This document shows, piece after piece, positions 15,927-24,047 of a stretch of DNA of 64,000 nt; position 1 is the stretch's first letter; each line of letters opens with the position of its first letter. Origin of the DNA: Undibacterium sp. YM2. GTDB taxonomy: Bacteria > Pseudomonadota > Gammaproteobacteria > Burkholderiales > Burkholderiaceae_D. The stretch is taken from contig NZ_AP018441.1 of NCBI RefSeq assembly GCF_009937975.1, positions 4,836,001 through 4,900,000 of the forward strand, given 5' to 3'. Made by a program: the position numbers and the translations under genes. The notes below the pieces were generated by a model. That model made no database searches, was not told the origin of the DNA, and saw nothing but the letters and a program-made list of their open reading frames with translations.

Positions 15927-17924
15927 TCAGCTCGGTGCCTGTCCATCTGTCACGATGCCCATGTCCTGCATGTTCTGCGGCGTATAACCAGCTTTGATCA
16001 GCGACTGGTTCAGAGCCTTGCGTAAATAGGCGAGGTCAAATTCTGTCTGCGCCAGGTTCAGGCCCAGCTCAACGATCTGGCCAGACCGTAGTATAGGCGC
16101 GCCTGTGCTTTTATCCCATTGCAGCAGGTTGTGGTTTTCATTCGGGTCGGCATCGAGGTTATACAATTCCCATTGGGTATTCGTGGGATTTTGCGGTTCC
16201 CAGTAACGCACGAGTTTCCATGGTTTCTCAAAATATGATTGTATGTGGTTGGGTTGTACGACCGGGCCGGATGCTGTCAGTGGTTGCTTTTCGGTAGGCT
16301 TGCCAGTAGGGCTGGTCAGGCGTTCTGTGATATCGACATACCACTGGTATTTGTCAGGCAGATAGTTGGTGTCCAGCGGTGCGGTGATGTTGTCGTCAGA
16401 GACAAACAGCACGCCACGGCGTTCAGTTTCATTTGCCGTTCCACGGATGACGGGTGACAGGTCTTCGCCCGCCAGGGGTTTGACATCATGGCCCTGTATG
16501 AATTTAGCCAGTGCCTGCCTGTCGTTTTCATCATAGCCTGCCAGGCCCAGCAGGGTTGGTACCCAATCGACATGCGTGGTATGGCATTGCACGGTGCGCA
16601 TGGTTTTGTCACCATTGACCAGCGGTGAAGAAATAATGGCAGGAATATGCGTGGCCTCCTGATAGGCGCCACACCATTTTTCTATCTGCCCGCCATGCGC
16701 ACCTGCAAGCTCACCATGGTCAGAAGTGAAAACGACGATGGTATTCTGGTCGAGACCACTTTCATACAGACGTTCAAGTATGGTGCTGACTTCGATATTG
16801 ACGAGGTATTGCAAATACAGGTAAAACGCCAGATAGTTGCGGTACCAGTCCTCGGCATTGCTTTGCATCTTGAAGGGATACGGCGAAGGCACAACGGCAT
16901 GCTGACCACGCAATGTCGTCAGTGCTAGCTGGAATTTATAGGAATAATCGTACTGGCAATCCGGCTTGCTGGACAGGTCACCGTGCCAGTTGGCAGGCAG
17001 CCTGACATCGCCGAGTTTGAAGCCATCAGGATTCAGCGGCACGCGGTAAGTTGCCTTGAACTGATTGGGTGCCTTGCCATAAGTGGGTGGCTGACTCAGC
17101 GTACCTTTCACAGGCGCACCATAGGGCGCAATGATGTCACCCAGCGTCGGCGGTGTAGTTGGTGTTTCTACCGCTGGTTGCCAAGGAAATGGATAAGCAC
17201 CTATATCATGAGGATTGACAAAAGACGCCACCGCCAGCCAGGGCCGCGGCTTAAAACTGGCATTGGTAGGGTTGTTACTATTGATCATATTCGCCTCCAC
17301 ACCCACGCCCTTGCGGCGCAGGAAGGTGGTGACGAGGTCAGTATAGGTCTTGTCGCGATACACGCCGAGGTTGGGCGTACCGAAGCGCTGGTCAGACGGG
17401 GTTGAATATTCCCAGTCGCCAAAGCCCCAGTTCTCCAGACTGCCATCAGGCGGGTTCGATAAATCCCAGCGGCCAAAATAATGCGTCTCATAACCCGCTG
17501 CGCGGAACCAGTCACCCATGGTTGGCACACCATCTTGCGGCAACCATGGAAAGGCCGGATCAGTATCTACCTTGAACATGCCCTCGGTCTGTGTCACCCC
17601 ACTATGCGCACTGTATTGTCCCGTCATGATGGTGGCACGACCGGGCACACAGGCAATGCTGGAGCAGGTATGGTTTTGCAGCGACACCCCATTCTCACGC
17701 AGCTTGACGAAACCTGGGAACTGCTCTGCATACGGATTGTCCGCCAGGCTACCCTCTTCAAATCGCAAAATCTGGTATAGCGGGTCCAGCGGGTCATCCG
17801 CATAGCGCGGCGGATAACGCATCTGATCAACCATGATGAACAGGATATTCGGCCTGGCTGGTGGCTCGCTGCTGTCACTGGCATTGCTATTGGAATTACT
17901 GGCGTTGGGGCTTGCTGTGCTCAT
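15927..17924 (-). CDS. Sulfatase family hydrolase
   Basis: A 665-residue sulfatase that would remove sulfate from an ester. The start at 17924 has AAGGA six bases upstream. PNILFIMVD opens the alkaline-phosphatase-like fold and provides metal-binding Asp; CVPGR at C92-R96 is the CxPxR signature whose cysteine becomes formylglycine, followed by ATIMTGQYSAH. Further on are VVFTSDHGELAGAHG and the C-terminal subdomain with KPWKLVRYWEP. Unlike most sulfatases, it has no signal peptide but a short Asn/Ser-rich leader. No maturation enzyme is encoded nearby. Substrate unknown. Confidence 0.9.
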   Translation of the reverse strand: MSTASPNASNSNSNASDSSEPPARPNILFIMVDQMRYPPRYADDPLDPLYQILRFEEGSLADNPYAEQFPGFVKLRENGVSLQNHTCSSIACVPGRATIMTGQYSAHSGVTQTEGMFKVDTDPAFPWLPQDGVPTMGDWFRAAGYETHYFGRWDLSNPPDGSLENWGFGDWEYSTPSDQRFGTPNLGVYRDKTYTDLVTTFLRRKGVGVEANMINSNNPTNASFKPRPWLAVASFVNPHDIGAYPFPWQPAVETPTTPPTLGDIIAPYGAPVKGTLSQPPTYGKAPNQFKATYRVPLNPDGFKLGDVRLPANWHGDLSSKPDCQYDYSYKFQLALTTLRGQHAVVPSPYPFKMQSNAEDWYRNYLAFYLYLQYLVNIEVSTILERLYESGLDQNTIVVFTSDHGELAGAHGGQIEKWCGAYQEATHIPAIISSPLVNGDKTMRTVQCHTTHVDWVPTLLGLAGYDENDRQALAKFIQGHDVKPLAGEDLSPVIRGTANETERRGVLFVSDDNITAPLDTNYLPDKYQWYVDITERLTSPTGKPTEKQPLTASGPVVQPNHIQSYFEKPWKLVRYWEPQNPTNTQWELYNLDADPNENHNLLQWDKSTGAPILRSGQIVELGLNLAQTEFDLAYLRKALNQSLIKAGYTPQNMQDMGIVTDGQAPS

Positions 17925-18231
17925 GATCATCCTTTGTGCGTTAAGGGCTAGAACAATGCGGAAGCTTTGCAGCAAGGATGAACGGAAGTTCACTCTTGCA
18001 TTGAATTATCTAATTATTAATTTTAATGCGACTTGTCGAAAAAACAAAGATATAAGTTATGCAGGCACAAAAATTTTCAATTGGCGCGTGGCAATAGAAA
18101 AATTTATGCATCGCAAGTGGGGTAATGCGTCTGCACGGTACATGGCACTGCGCCTGTTCAGACACAGCACCAGTTCAGACACAGCACCAGTTCAGGCATT
18201 GCGATCAATGTGATGCATGTCAGGATCTCAA
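17925..18231. repeat. Intergenic region with a 17-bp tandem repeat
   Basis: No gene is supported here. GTTCAGACACAGCACCA occurs twice head to tail at 18156-18172 and 18173-18189, followed by a partial third unit. The rest is AT-rich and probably holds the sulfatase promoter. Confidence 0.6.
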
Positions 18232-18774
18232 TCAGGATCTTGAATATAAATATTTCAAATTTTTCTCATACACTGCTTCTGCATCAATACGTGTAATCAA
18301 ATCCAGGGCAAGCAAAGTATGCTTCCTGTCGCGGTTTTCTCTGGTTCCATATTCGTGCAGCACCAGAAAATCCTGATCCAATTCTTCTACCTCACCAATA
18401 AAACAGACATCATTGCGCACGCGCTCTGTATGCAGGGTCACATGCCCAAACTGCTCTTGGATTGAGCCCAGTGCTTCATCCAGAGAATTGATGGCAATCC
18501 CGGGCATGAATGGCACAACCTGGTTGCGCTTGATTAAGGCATCCAGTGATTCAAGGAAATTGCCACCCCAGCGTATCCGGGTAATATCCTCGCCATAGAC
18601 AAGGCTGAATCCATTCGCCACACCCTCTTCGGTGAACAAGCTTAACAGTACAAATTTGTCCGAGTAATCGGCAATGATGCCCGTTAATGCATTGCTATCC
18701 AGATCGTCGCGATACAGGTCTATCAGTTCCTGGCTTTCTTTTAGTTTGTTTATCGTCTTGTAATGCACGCTCAT
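18232..18774 (-). CDS. Hypothetical cytoplasmic protein
   Basis: A 180-residue acidic protein preceded by AAGGA, so the start is secure. It shows two beta-rich halves, each with a short segment of the type GIIADYSDKFVLLSLF and FIGEVEELDQDFLVLHEYG, which look like an internal duplication of a small-barrel (Sm- or SH3-like) unit: each reads as strand, acidic turn, strand ending in hydrophobics. Each half is then followed by an ITRI-type segment (DITRIRW and LITRIDA). I do not recognise the family. Confidence 0.65.
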   Translation of the reverse strand: MSVHYKTINKLKESQELIDLYRDDLDSNALTGIIADYSDKFVLLSLFTEEGVANGFSLVYGEDITRIRWGGNFLESLDALIKRNQVVPFMPGIAINSLDEALGSIQEQFGHVTLHTERVRNDVCFIGEVEELDQDFLVLHEYGTRENRDRKHTLLALDLITRIDAEAVYEKNLKYLYSRS

Positions 18775-18880
18775 TTTTTATCCTTTCAAACTGTATGAGC
18801 TACCCGGCATTCATCTTGAAAATGCTAAAATGAATTGCCGGAATTAAAGTAGAAACGACCATAGCACGAGACGAGGCCGC

Positions 18881-19774
18881 ATGATAGAAAAGCTGGAAAT
18901 AAATCATCTCAGAACCCTCGATGCCCTGTACAAGTTTGAGAACCTGTCGGCAGCGGCAGAATATCTGAACGTCTCGCAGCAGGCCGTCAGCCTGCAGCTT
19001 AAAAAATTGAGGGATATCCTCAGTGACCAGCTCTTTGTCAGGACGGGTCATGGTGTTGTCGCCACGCCGTATGCAAAACTGATACAGCCGCATGTCCGCC
19101 AGGTATTGATGCATCTCAATGAGATACCCTTGCCTGGCTCAGTCACTCCGGCAAATACCGCAAGAACCCTGGTCATCTCTGCCACTGACTATACGCAAAA
19201 AATCATCGTTGGGGAGCTGATCAATGAACTAAGAATTTCTGCACCCGGGGTAAAAATCATTGTCATCAATATCGAGAGTGCGAACCTGATCCAGAAGATG
19301 CACCAAGGTGAGATAGATCTGACGCTGACATCGAATGGCTATGTGCCTGCGGGCCTCGTGTCAGATGCGATTTTCACGGAAAGATATGTCTGCGTATCCG
19401 CCAACAAAGACATTGTCTTTGATGATTATTTGCCGCTGGAACGCCTGGTCGACTATGACTTCGTCGTGACATCACCCGGCATCGCCAGCTTCAAAGGCTC
19501 GGCAGACAGCTGGTTTGAACAACAGAAGCTGCGCCGCAAGGTGCAGGTATCCGTACCCTCTTTTTTCATGGCGCAGGAATATTTAAAGCAATCAGGCATG
19601 GTCGGCTTTTTACCATCGCGCCTGATGCCATGTGCTGGCCTGTTTGAAATACCACTCAAGAAATATCCACCAGGATATGAAGTCGTTGCCGCCTACCACC
19701 CCAGCGCCAGGAACGATGCCTTCATGGTATGGCTGCTGGACAAGATAAAGAAAAAATTCTCGCCAGCCACATAA
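18881..19774 (+). CDS. LysR family transcriptional regulator
   Basis: A 297-residue regulator. The N-terminal winged helix has the usual LysR pattern (LRTLDALYKFENLSAAAEYL, NVSQQAVSLQLKKLR) and the rest is the effector-binding domain of two lobes. GAGG lies a few bases before the start. It runs in the same direction as the RidA-family gene 90 bp downstream, and 106 bp separate it from the divergent hypothetical gene at 18774. The RidA gene is the most likely local target; the inducer is unknown. Confidence 0.92.
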   Translation: MIEKLEINHLRTLDALYKFENLSAAAEYLNVSQQAVSLQLKKLRDILSDQLFVRTGHGVVATPYAKLIQPHVRQVLMHLNEIPLPGSVTPANTARTLVISATDYTQKIIVGELINELRISAPGVKIIVINIESANLIQKMHQGEIDLTLTSNGYVPAGLVSDAIFTERYVCVSANKDIVFDDYLPLERLVDYDFVVTSPGIASFKGSADSWFEQQKLRRKVQVSVPSFFMAQEYLKQSGMVGFLPSRLMPCAGLFEIPLKKYPPGYEVVAAYHPSARNDAFMVWLLDKIKKKFSPAT

Positions 19775-19864
19775 ATCGCTTGTATCGCTTACAAGCCTGC
19801 CTTGATGGTCAAGCGCAGCCAACTCCTTCAGACTCTCTGCATGTTTATTCAACAGAGAGCTCAT

Positions 19865-20272
19865 ATGACCATCAAGAAAATCAATCCTGCCAGCTTGTAT
19901 GACGGTGCGCCATTCGGCATGTCGCAGGCAGCAATAGACACCGAAAGCCGCCTGGTGTTTATCTCAGGCCAGGTCGATTGGGACAGCAGCTATCAGGTCA
20001 AAAATAAAGACATCGCAGCACAGGCAGAAGGTGCAATCAAAAACCTGCTGGCCGTGCTGGAAGCAGCAAATTCCTCCGTCGCCAATATCCTGCAACTACG
20101 CGTCTATGTCAGGGGCGAACTTGCGGACCACATGGAGAAGGTGGTACCTGTGCTGCTGGCATACCTGGGCACATCACGCCCGGCATTAACCGGTATCGGT
20201 GTCACATCTTTGGCGACGGTGGATACCCTGATAGAGATTGAAGCTGTGGCAAAGTTGAATTCTGCGCAGTGA
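19865..20272 (+). CDS. RidA family protein
   Basis: A 135-residue member of the RidA/YjgF/UK114 family, whose best-known members hydrolyse reactive enamine or imine intermediates. The start at 19865 follows a GAGAG site; an upstream frame from 19802 is not needed. Family blocks are LVFISGQVDWD, AIKNLLAVLEAANSS, the LQLRVYVRG strand, the conserved Arg in SRPALTGIGV and IEIEAVA at the end. It forms a trimer in known members. Its pairing with a LysR gene suggests a role in a specific catabolic or amino acid pathway. Confidence 0.9.
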   Translation: MTIKKINPASLYDGAPFGMSQAAIDTESRLVFISGQVDWDSSYQVKNKDIAAQAEGAIKNLLAVLEAANSSVANILQLRVYVRGELADHMEKVVPVLLAYLGTSRPALTGIGVTSLATVDTLIEIEAVAKLNSAQ

Positions 20273-20591
20273 CCAGCGAATAGCCTGAAGCTGCCTTATG
20301 CGCACGTTGTCAGCGCCAGAAAAATGCGTGTAGCCTACATGAAATTATGTAATGAGAAATATTTCGGCATAATTACAAAGGTTCAAATTTGACTGAAGTT
20401 TCATGTATCAATTGAACATGGTAGGTAATATTTAAGAGGTAACTCTTCATTTGAAGGGTGCAGTATTTTAAATATCTGTACTGCTTTATCTCACTACATT
20501 TGCAGGACTACTTTGTACTAGATCAGGCTTGACCTGGCACCCGGAGAGCGATGATCGGCTGCATCCAGCACATCGCTTATTACTTGTTTTT
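20273..20591. other. Intergenic region, no gene
   Basis: Between convergent genes. The only structure noted is a weak hairpin (GCAGTA at 20460 with TACTGC ending 20484) followed by a short T/A stretch, which might end transcription from the RidA side. Confidence 0.4.
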
Positions 20592-21455
20592 TTAATCCGA
20601 AACCAAGGACAATTTCTGCTGAAATTCTACAAGCAATGATTCAATAGTTCGTTTATATGAGAGCTCCACAGCCCTGCTGAATTCAGTACCTGAAAATATC
20701 AGGCTTATCAACTTTTCAAAGTTGTCCGGCTGCGAATCGTGTAGATAGTGAACAAACAATGAGCTCACTCTATATAAAATCCAATTCGCCCGGCCAGCCT
20801 TGCTCACAGCATCAACTGCGTCTTTGCTATGAAACCAATAATCAATAGAGCCAGATTGAAAACTCTGTTTTTCTTCTAAACTGAATTGATGGAAAACATC
20901 TTTTTCGTGGGTGTAAGCAGCCCCTCCGTTTGCAACAAAAACAGCTATGCCCTCTCTGAACCAGAGCGGAATGTTTTCAATAGATGCCTTTTCACCCAAG
21001 TGGGTATAAAAAATGTAATGGGTCAGTTCATGTGTAGTCAGCTCGATGAGCGACAACTGGCCACTGCTGAATGCCCCTGGTGATAAGAACAGCTTACCCC
21101 AATAGACAGCACCTCTAACATTTGTCGACAAGAAAACATATTCATTGAATGTTTCTTGGGTAGCGCAGACGTAGACCTCTATTGGTTTCTTAAATTCTGA
21201 TTTCAGAAGATGCTCTACACTGCTTTGGCTGCTTTGCAATATTTTTTGTAAGGCAAAGGCATTTTCCTTTGAGTTCTCCTCATATCGAATCCGAGGGTCA
21301 GCGGAGAACACGATGAAGTTATCCGTCGACTTAAATTTTGCCCTCAAAGCTTTTATTAACATTGGCTGATTTAAAAGTACTGCTGCCGCCAAACAGGATG
21401 CAATAAAAAATATAAAGAGAGAGAATTTTACAATTTTTGATTTGGTTTTTTTCAA
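20592..21455 (-). CDS. Membrane-anchored zinc metallopeptidase (gluzincin-like)
   Basis: A 287-residue protein with one N-terminal membrane segment (about residues 10-30) and a periplasmic catalytic domain. HELTH at 142-146 is the zinc and catalytic motif and E169 in WFREGIAVF is the expected third ligand, as in the peptidase MA-like gluzincins. AVYWGKLFLSPGAF before the helix fits an edge strand. The start codon appears to be TTG without a clear ribosome site, so the exact start is open. Codon use is more AT-rich than that of neighbours. Confidence 0.8.
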   Translation of the reverse strand: MKKTKSKIVKFSLFIFFIASCLAAAVLLNQPMLIKALRAKFKSTDNFIVFSADPRIRYEENSKENAFALQKILQSSQSSVEHLLKSEFKKPIEVYVCATQETFNEYVFLSTNVRGAVYWGKLFLSPGAFSSGQLSLIELTTHELTHYIFYTHLGEKASIENIPLWFREGIAVFVANGGAAYTHEKDVFHQFSLEEKQSFQSGSIDYWFHSKDAVDAVSKAGRANWILYRVSSLFVHYLHDSQPDNFEKLISLIFSGTEFSRAVELSYKRTIESLLVEFQQKLSLVSD

Positions 21456-21860
21456 TCGGTGCTCGCCAGTAAGTGCTGAATATCAGTAAAAAACTCGCAA
21501 CAACTGCTTTGCGCGTCCCTGCTATTGGCCGATTGTTATCACATCCCGGCTCTAGTTGGAGCACTGATGACACATAATCGTTCCGGCTTAGGCCGCCATG
21601 GTTAAAACAGATCATAAAGCTAAGTGTACATTTGATCTGACTCTATTTTTTCATTCAGAGAAGAATAAAATACCTTACGCATCCCCTGTTGAACACATGC
21701 AAAGCTGTGTCAGGATTGATAATGGTATCTATTGGAATTTCATGTTTCTTTGTTGTGAAAATAAATACGTCCATATGAAAGCAGCCATCACATTTTCCAT
21801 CACACCGGCCATCTGATGAAGTTGCCAACATCCTTGAAACCCGCGTAGAATGTGGAGATC
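21456..21860. other. Intergenic region upstream of tRNA-Gly
   Basis: About 400 bp with no supported gene. Short frames on both strands lack ribosome sites and recognisable sequence. The promoter of the tRNA gene should lie in the last 60 bp. Confidence 0.4.
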
Positions 21861-21934
21861 GCGGGTGTAGTTTAATGGTAGAACGGCAGCTTCCCAAGCT
21901 TCATACGAGGGTTCGATTCCCTTCACCCGCTCCA
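21861..21934 (+). tRNA. tRNA-Gly (anticodon CCC)
   Basis: A full cloverleaf of 74 nt with encoded CCA. The acceptor stem pairs GCGGGTG with CACCCGC, the T arm has GAGGG-TTCGATT-CCCTT, and the anticodon loop TTCCCAA gives CCC. The anticodon stem reads GCAGC on the 5 prime side and GCTTC on the 3 prime side, leaving one C-T mismatch at the second pair (28-42). Sequence otherwise resembles bacterial glyU-type tRNAs. Confidence 0.93.
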
Positions 21935-22009
21935 ATTGCGCTTAAATTCTTCTTTTAGTTCCCTGCCTCACCCTTGCCAACCCTCGTTGTAAGGCAAACA
22001 AATTGAGTT

Positions 22010-22302
22010 TTAGCTTGCTTGTCTTTGTCTATACCAGCGCTGAATCCTCAACTCACCGCGTATGACTCTGTAGTCTATGGTGTGACCAGTATTGGGAATG
22101 GAGAAGCGGCGAACACCAGGTAAAGCAGTGAAAGTCCCCAAACCTGGTTGCTGAGCAAGAATGGCGATTGATTTACCTACACGCTTTAGCACTTGACTGG
22201 CGACTAGAGAATTTTCTTCCGCAATGCGGTCTAAAGTGATTAAAAAGCCTTTTGTGCGCTTGCTGACCAACGTACATTTAATTCATGCTCGTTGTCTGAC
22301 AC
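22010..22302 (-). pseudogene. ParE/RelE-type toxin, frameshifted
   Basis: The C-terminal part, from DRIAEEN to IQRWYRQRQ, matches ParE-type toxins, which poison gyrase or act as ribosome-dependent nucleases in the wider RelE fold. The expected N-terminus, HELNVRWSASAQKA, is present but in another frame, starting with GTG at 22302 within the end of the antitoxin gene. The two frames would join if the run of five A (22242-22246, T on the coding strand) had six. So one base is missing and the toxin is probably inactive, unless ribosomes slip at the run or the base was lost in sequencing. A TTG start at 22270 would give only a poor substitute N-terminus. Confidence 0.85.
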
Positions 22303-22564
22303 GTTTATCACTTTCTTTCAATCGAGCGGCAGCTGACTTCATGACCGTATCATGATCCTTACTTTGTCCTTTTGAGAATTCAGTGTCGGCTTTGATATTT
22401 TCTGCCACATCTTCTTCGCAAGTGGCAAAACCATCTCGCAGGACAAAGCGGAGCATGACCCGGGGAGTGCGCCCAGCCAAAGCGGCCAACTTTTCAAGGC
22501 GCTTTTGGTCCGCTTTTGTCAGTGCGAGTGGATGATCTAGAAGTGATTTTACTGAGGCACTCAT
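22283..22564 (-). CDS. Antitoxin of ParE-type module
   Basis: A 93-residue protein that precedes and overlaps by 20 bp the toxin gene, the usual order for ParD-like antitoxins. The N-terminal half (VKSLLDHPLALTKADQKRLEKLAALAG) is helical and could bind DNA as a dimer; the C-terminal tail is charged (KDHDTVMKSAAARLKES) and would wrap around the toxin. It appears intact. Together with the adjacent tRNA gene it marks a common site of gene gain. Confidence 0.75.
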   Translation of the reverse strand: MSASVKSLLDHPLALTKADQKRLEKLAALAGRTPRVMLRFVLRDGFATCEEDVAENIKADTEFSKGQSKDHDTVMKSAAARLKESDKRVRQRA

Positions 22565-22819
22565 GCTTTAGCCTTTTTGTCTGTGTCTGCAGTATCCAAC
22601 ATGATAACGCATAGCCGCGAAAATGGCGCTCCTGCCTATTCTATTTTCTATAGTAAGAAAATTTACCGTCAATTTTATCCTTCAATAAGAGAATTCAAAC
22701 ACCGGTCATGTTTGTACCACTGATCTTTGCTATGCAGATACAATAATGACAAAATTTATTTAATTACGTCACACATAAGCCGGGCCGCGGCCACCAGATG
22801 ATAAAAGGTAAAAATTAAC

Positions 22820-23842
22820 ATGAAACAACTGAGATCACGCGTCATCGTCGCGCTCGCATTGCTGATAACGGCAACATTTCCTGCCCATGCCAGCGAACCC
22901 GTGAATGGCAGCTTCACCGCCAGCAAATCTTGCGAGCTGTATTCGTCTTTCAACAAGCAAAGTAATCCTGGTGCCGTGCATACCGTGGTCGGCAAGAGCT
23001 ATGCGGTGAAGGAGATCAACAAGCCTGGCGACTATGCGTGGTTGCGGGTGGATGTGGATGGGGCTAATCCTAATTTGCGCTGGGTGGCGCGGGATTGTGG
23101 TACGGCACAACTGGACCAGGTGCCGCAAGACAATCCACCAGCGGGCCGGGCCAAGGCGAACCGGGAGGCTGAGCGCCAGACCATGTGCAGCACGCCGAAT
23201 CTTGAAGACAGCTATGTGCTGGCAATCACCTGGCAACCCGGCTTTTGCGAGCACTTTGCCTATCGAGGCAAGAAGCCTGAGTGTGATGCCATCAACAGTG
23301 GCAAACTGAAGATCAATAACCTTACCCTGCATGGCCTGTGGCCAAATAAAAAAGAATGCGGCATCAATTACGGCAACTGTTCCACCGAGCCGATGAAGCT
23401 GTCTTCTGACACGATAAAACGCATCGCCAAGTGGATGCCTAACTTTCAGTTTGAAAACAAGTTTGGTGAATATGAATGGAGCAAGCATGGCACTTGCCAG
23501 GCACGCGATGCGGATACTTATTTCAAGACTGCAGCGGCAGCCGTCGAGGAGGTCAATAATTCAGCGGTAGGCAAGTTCATTCTCGATCACGCTGGTAAAT
23601 CTTTCGCGGTGAAAGATTTTTTTGAAATGCTCAAGAAACAGGAAGGCGAAAAAGTCGCGCAGAATTTCATGCTCAGTTGTGCCGATGGAAAATACCTGCA
23701 AGAGATACGCCTGAAGTTGCCAACGAATTTTGAGACGGGCAAGGGCCTGGCAAAACTGGTTGGCGATGCAGAGGGATTTAACCGCCAGACCGACAAGTGT
23801 GACAATGAAATTATTGTCGAAACGAGCGGCCGGGGGCGATAA
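22820..23842 (+). CDS. Secreted ribonuclease T2 family protein
   Basis: A 340-residue RNase T2 enzyme, which cuts single-stranded RNA through a 2',3'-cyclic phosphate intermediate. A Sec signal peptide ends at PAHAS, so it acts in the periplasm or outside. An extra N-terminal domain (about 30-105) of SH3-like pattern precedes the catalytic domain. Both active-site segments are intact: LTLHGLWP with H171, and EYEWSKHGTC with E219, K222 and H223. Several Cys pairs fit disulfides. It follows the antitoxin region divergently and ends at a palindromic repeat. Confidence 0.93.
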   Translation: MKQLRSRVIVALALLITATFPAHASEPVNGSFTASKSCELYSSFNKQSNPGAVHTVVGKSYAVKEINKPGDYAWLRVDVDGANPNLRWVARDCGTAQLDQVPQDNPPAGRAKANREAERQTMCSTPNLEDSYVLAITWQPGFCEHFAYRGKKPECDAINSGKLKINNLTLHGLWPNKKECGINYGNCSTEPMKLSSDTIKRIAKWMPNFQFENKFGEYEWSKHGTCQARDADTYFKTAAAAVEEVNNSAVGKFILDHAGKSFAVKDFFEMLKKQEGEKVAQNFMLSCADGKYLQEIRLKLPTNFETGKGLAKLVGDAEGFNRQTDKCDNEIIVETSGRGR

Positions 23843-23849
23843 GAAATTT

Positions 23850-23874
23850 GCAGGGTGCGCGCGGCGCACCCTGC
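23850..23874. terminator. Hairpin after RNase T2 gene (repeat family member)
   Basis: GCAGGGTGCGC, loop GCG and GCGCACCCTGC form a perfect 11-bp stem eight bases after the stop codon. There is no T-run, so termination is uncertain; the unit belongs to the dispersed GTAGGGTGCGC family. Confidence 0.55.
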
Positions 23875-23919
23875 AATGACATAGATTGACATAAACGCCG
23901 ATACGGCATCATCGGCATC

Positions 23920-23947
23920 ACATGCGGCGCATTACAATGCGCCCTGC
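23920..23947. repeat. Palindromic repeat, GCGCATTxxAATGCGC family
   Basis: The core GGCGCATTACAATGCGCC is a palindrome flanked by ACATGC on one side and CTGC on the other. The same core and flank recur at 35571, 44793, 45712 and 45776. It lies 46 bp from a unit of the other repeat family. Confidence 0.7.
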
Positions 23948-24047
23948 TCTGCGGCACTGTTCGCCAGAAGGATGTGCGAAGGCTTTACGCCGTAGAGTGA
24001 GTTATGCGTACGGTATCTACATCGCATAATCTGTCGGTCAATCTACC

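Noticed and set aside
21861..22564. tRNA-linked genomic island
   Set aside because: A toxin-antitoxin pair lies next to the tRNA, but no integrase and no repeated tRNA end (attachment site) were seen.
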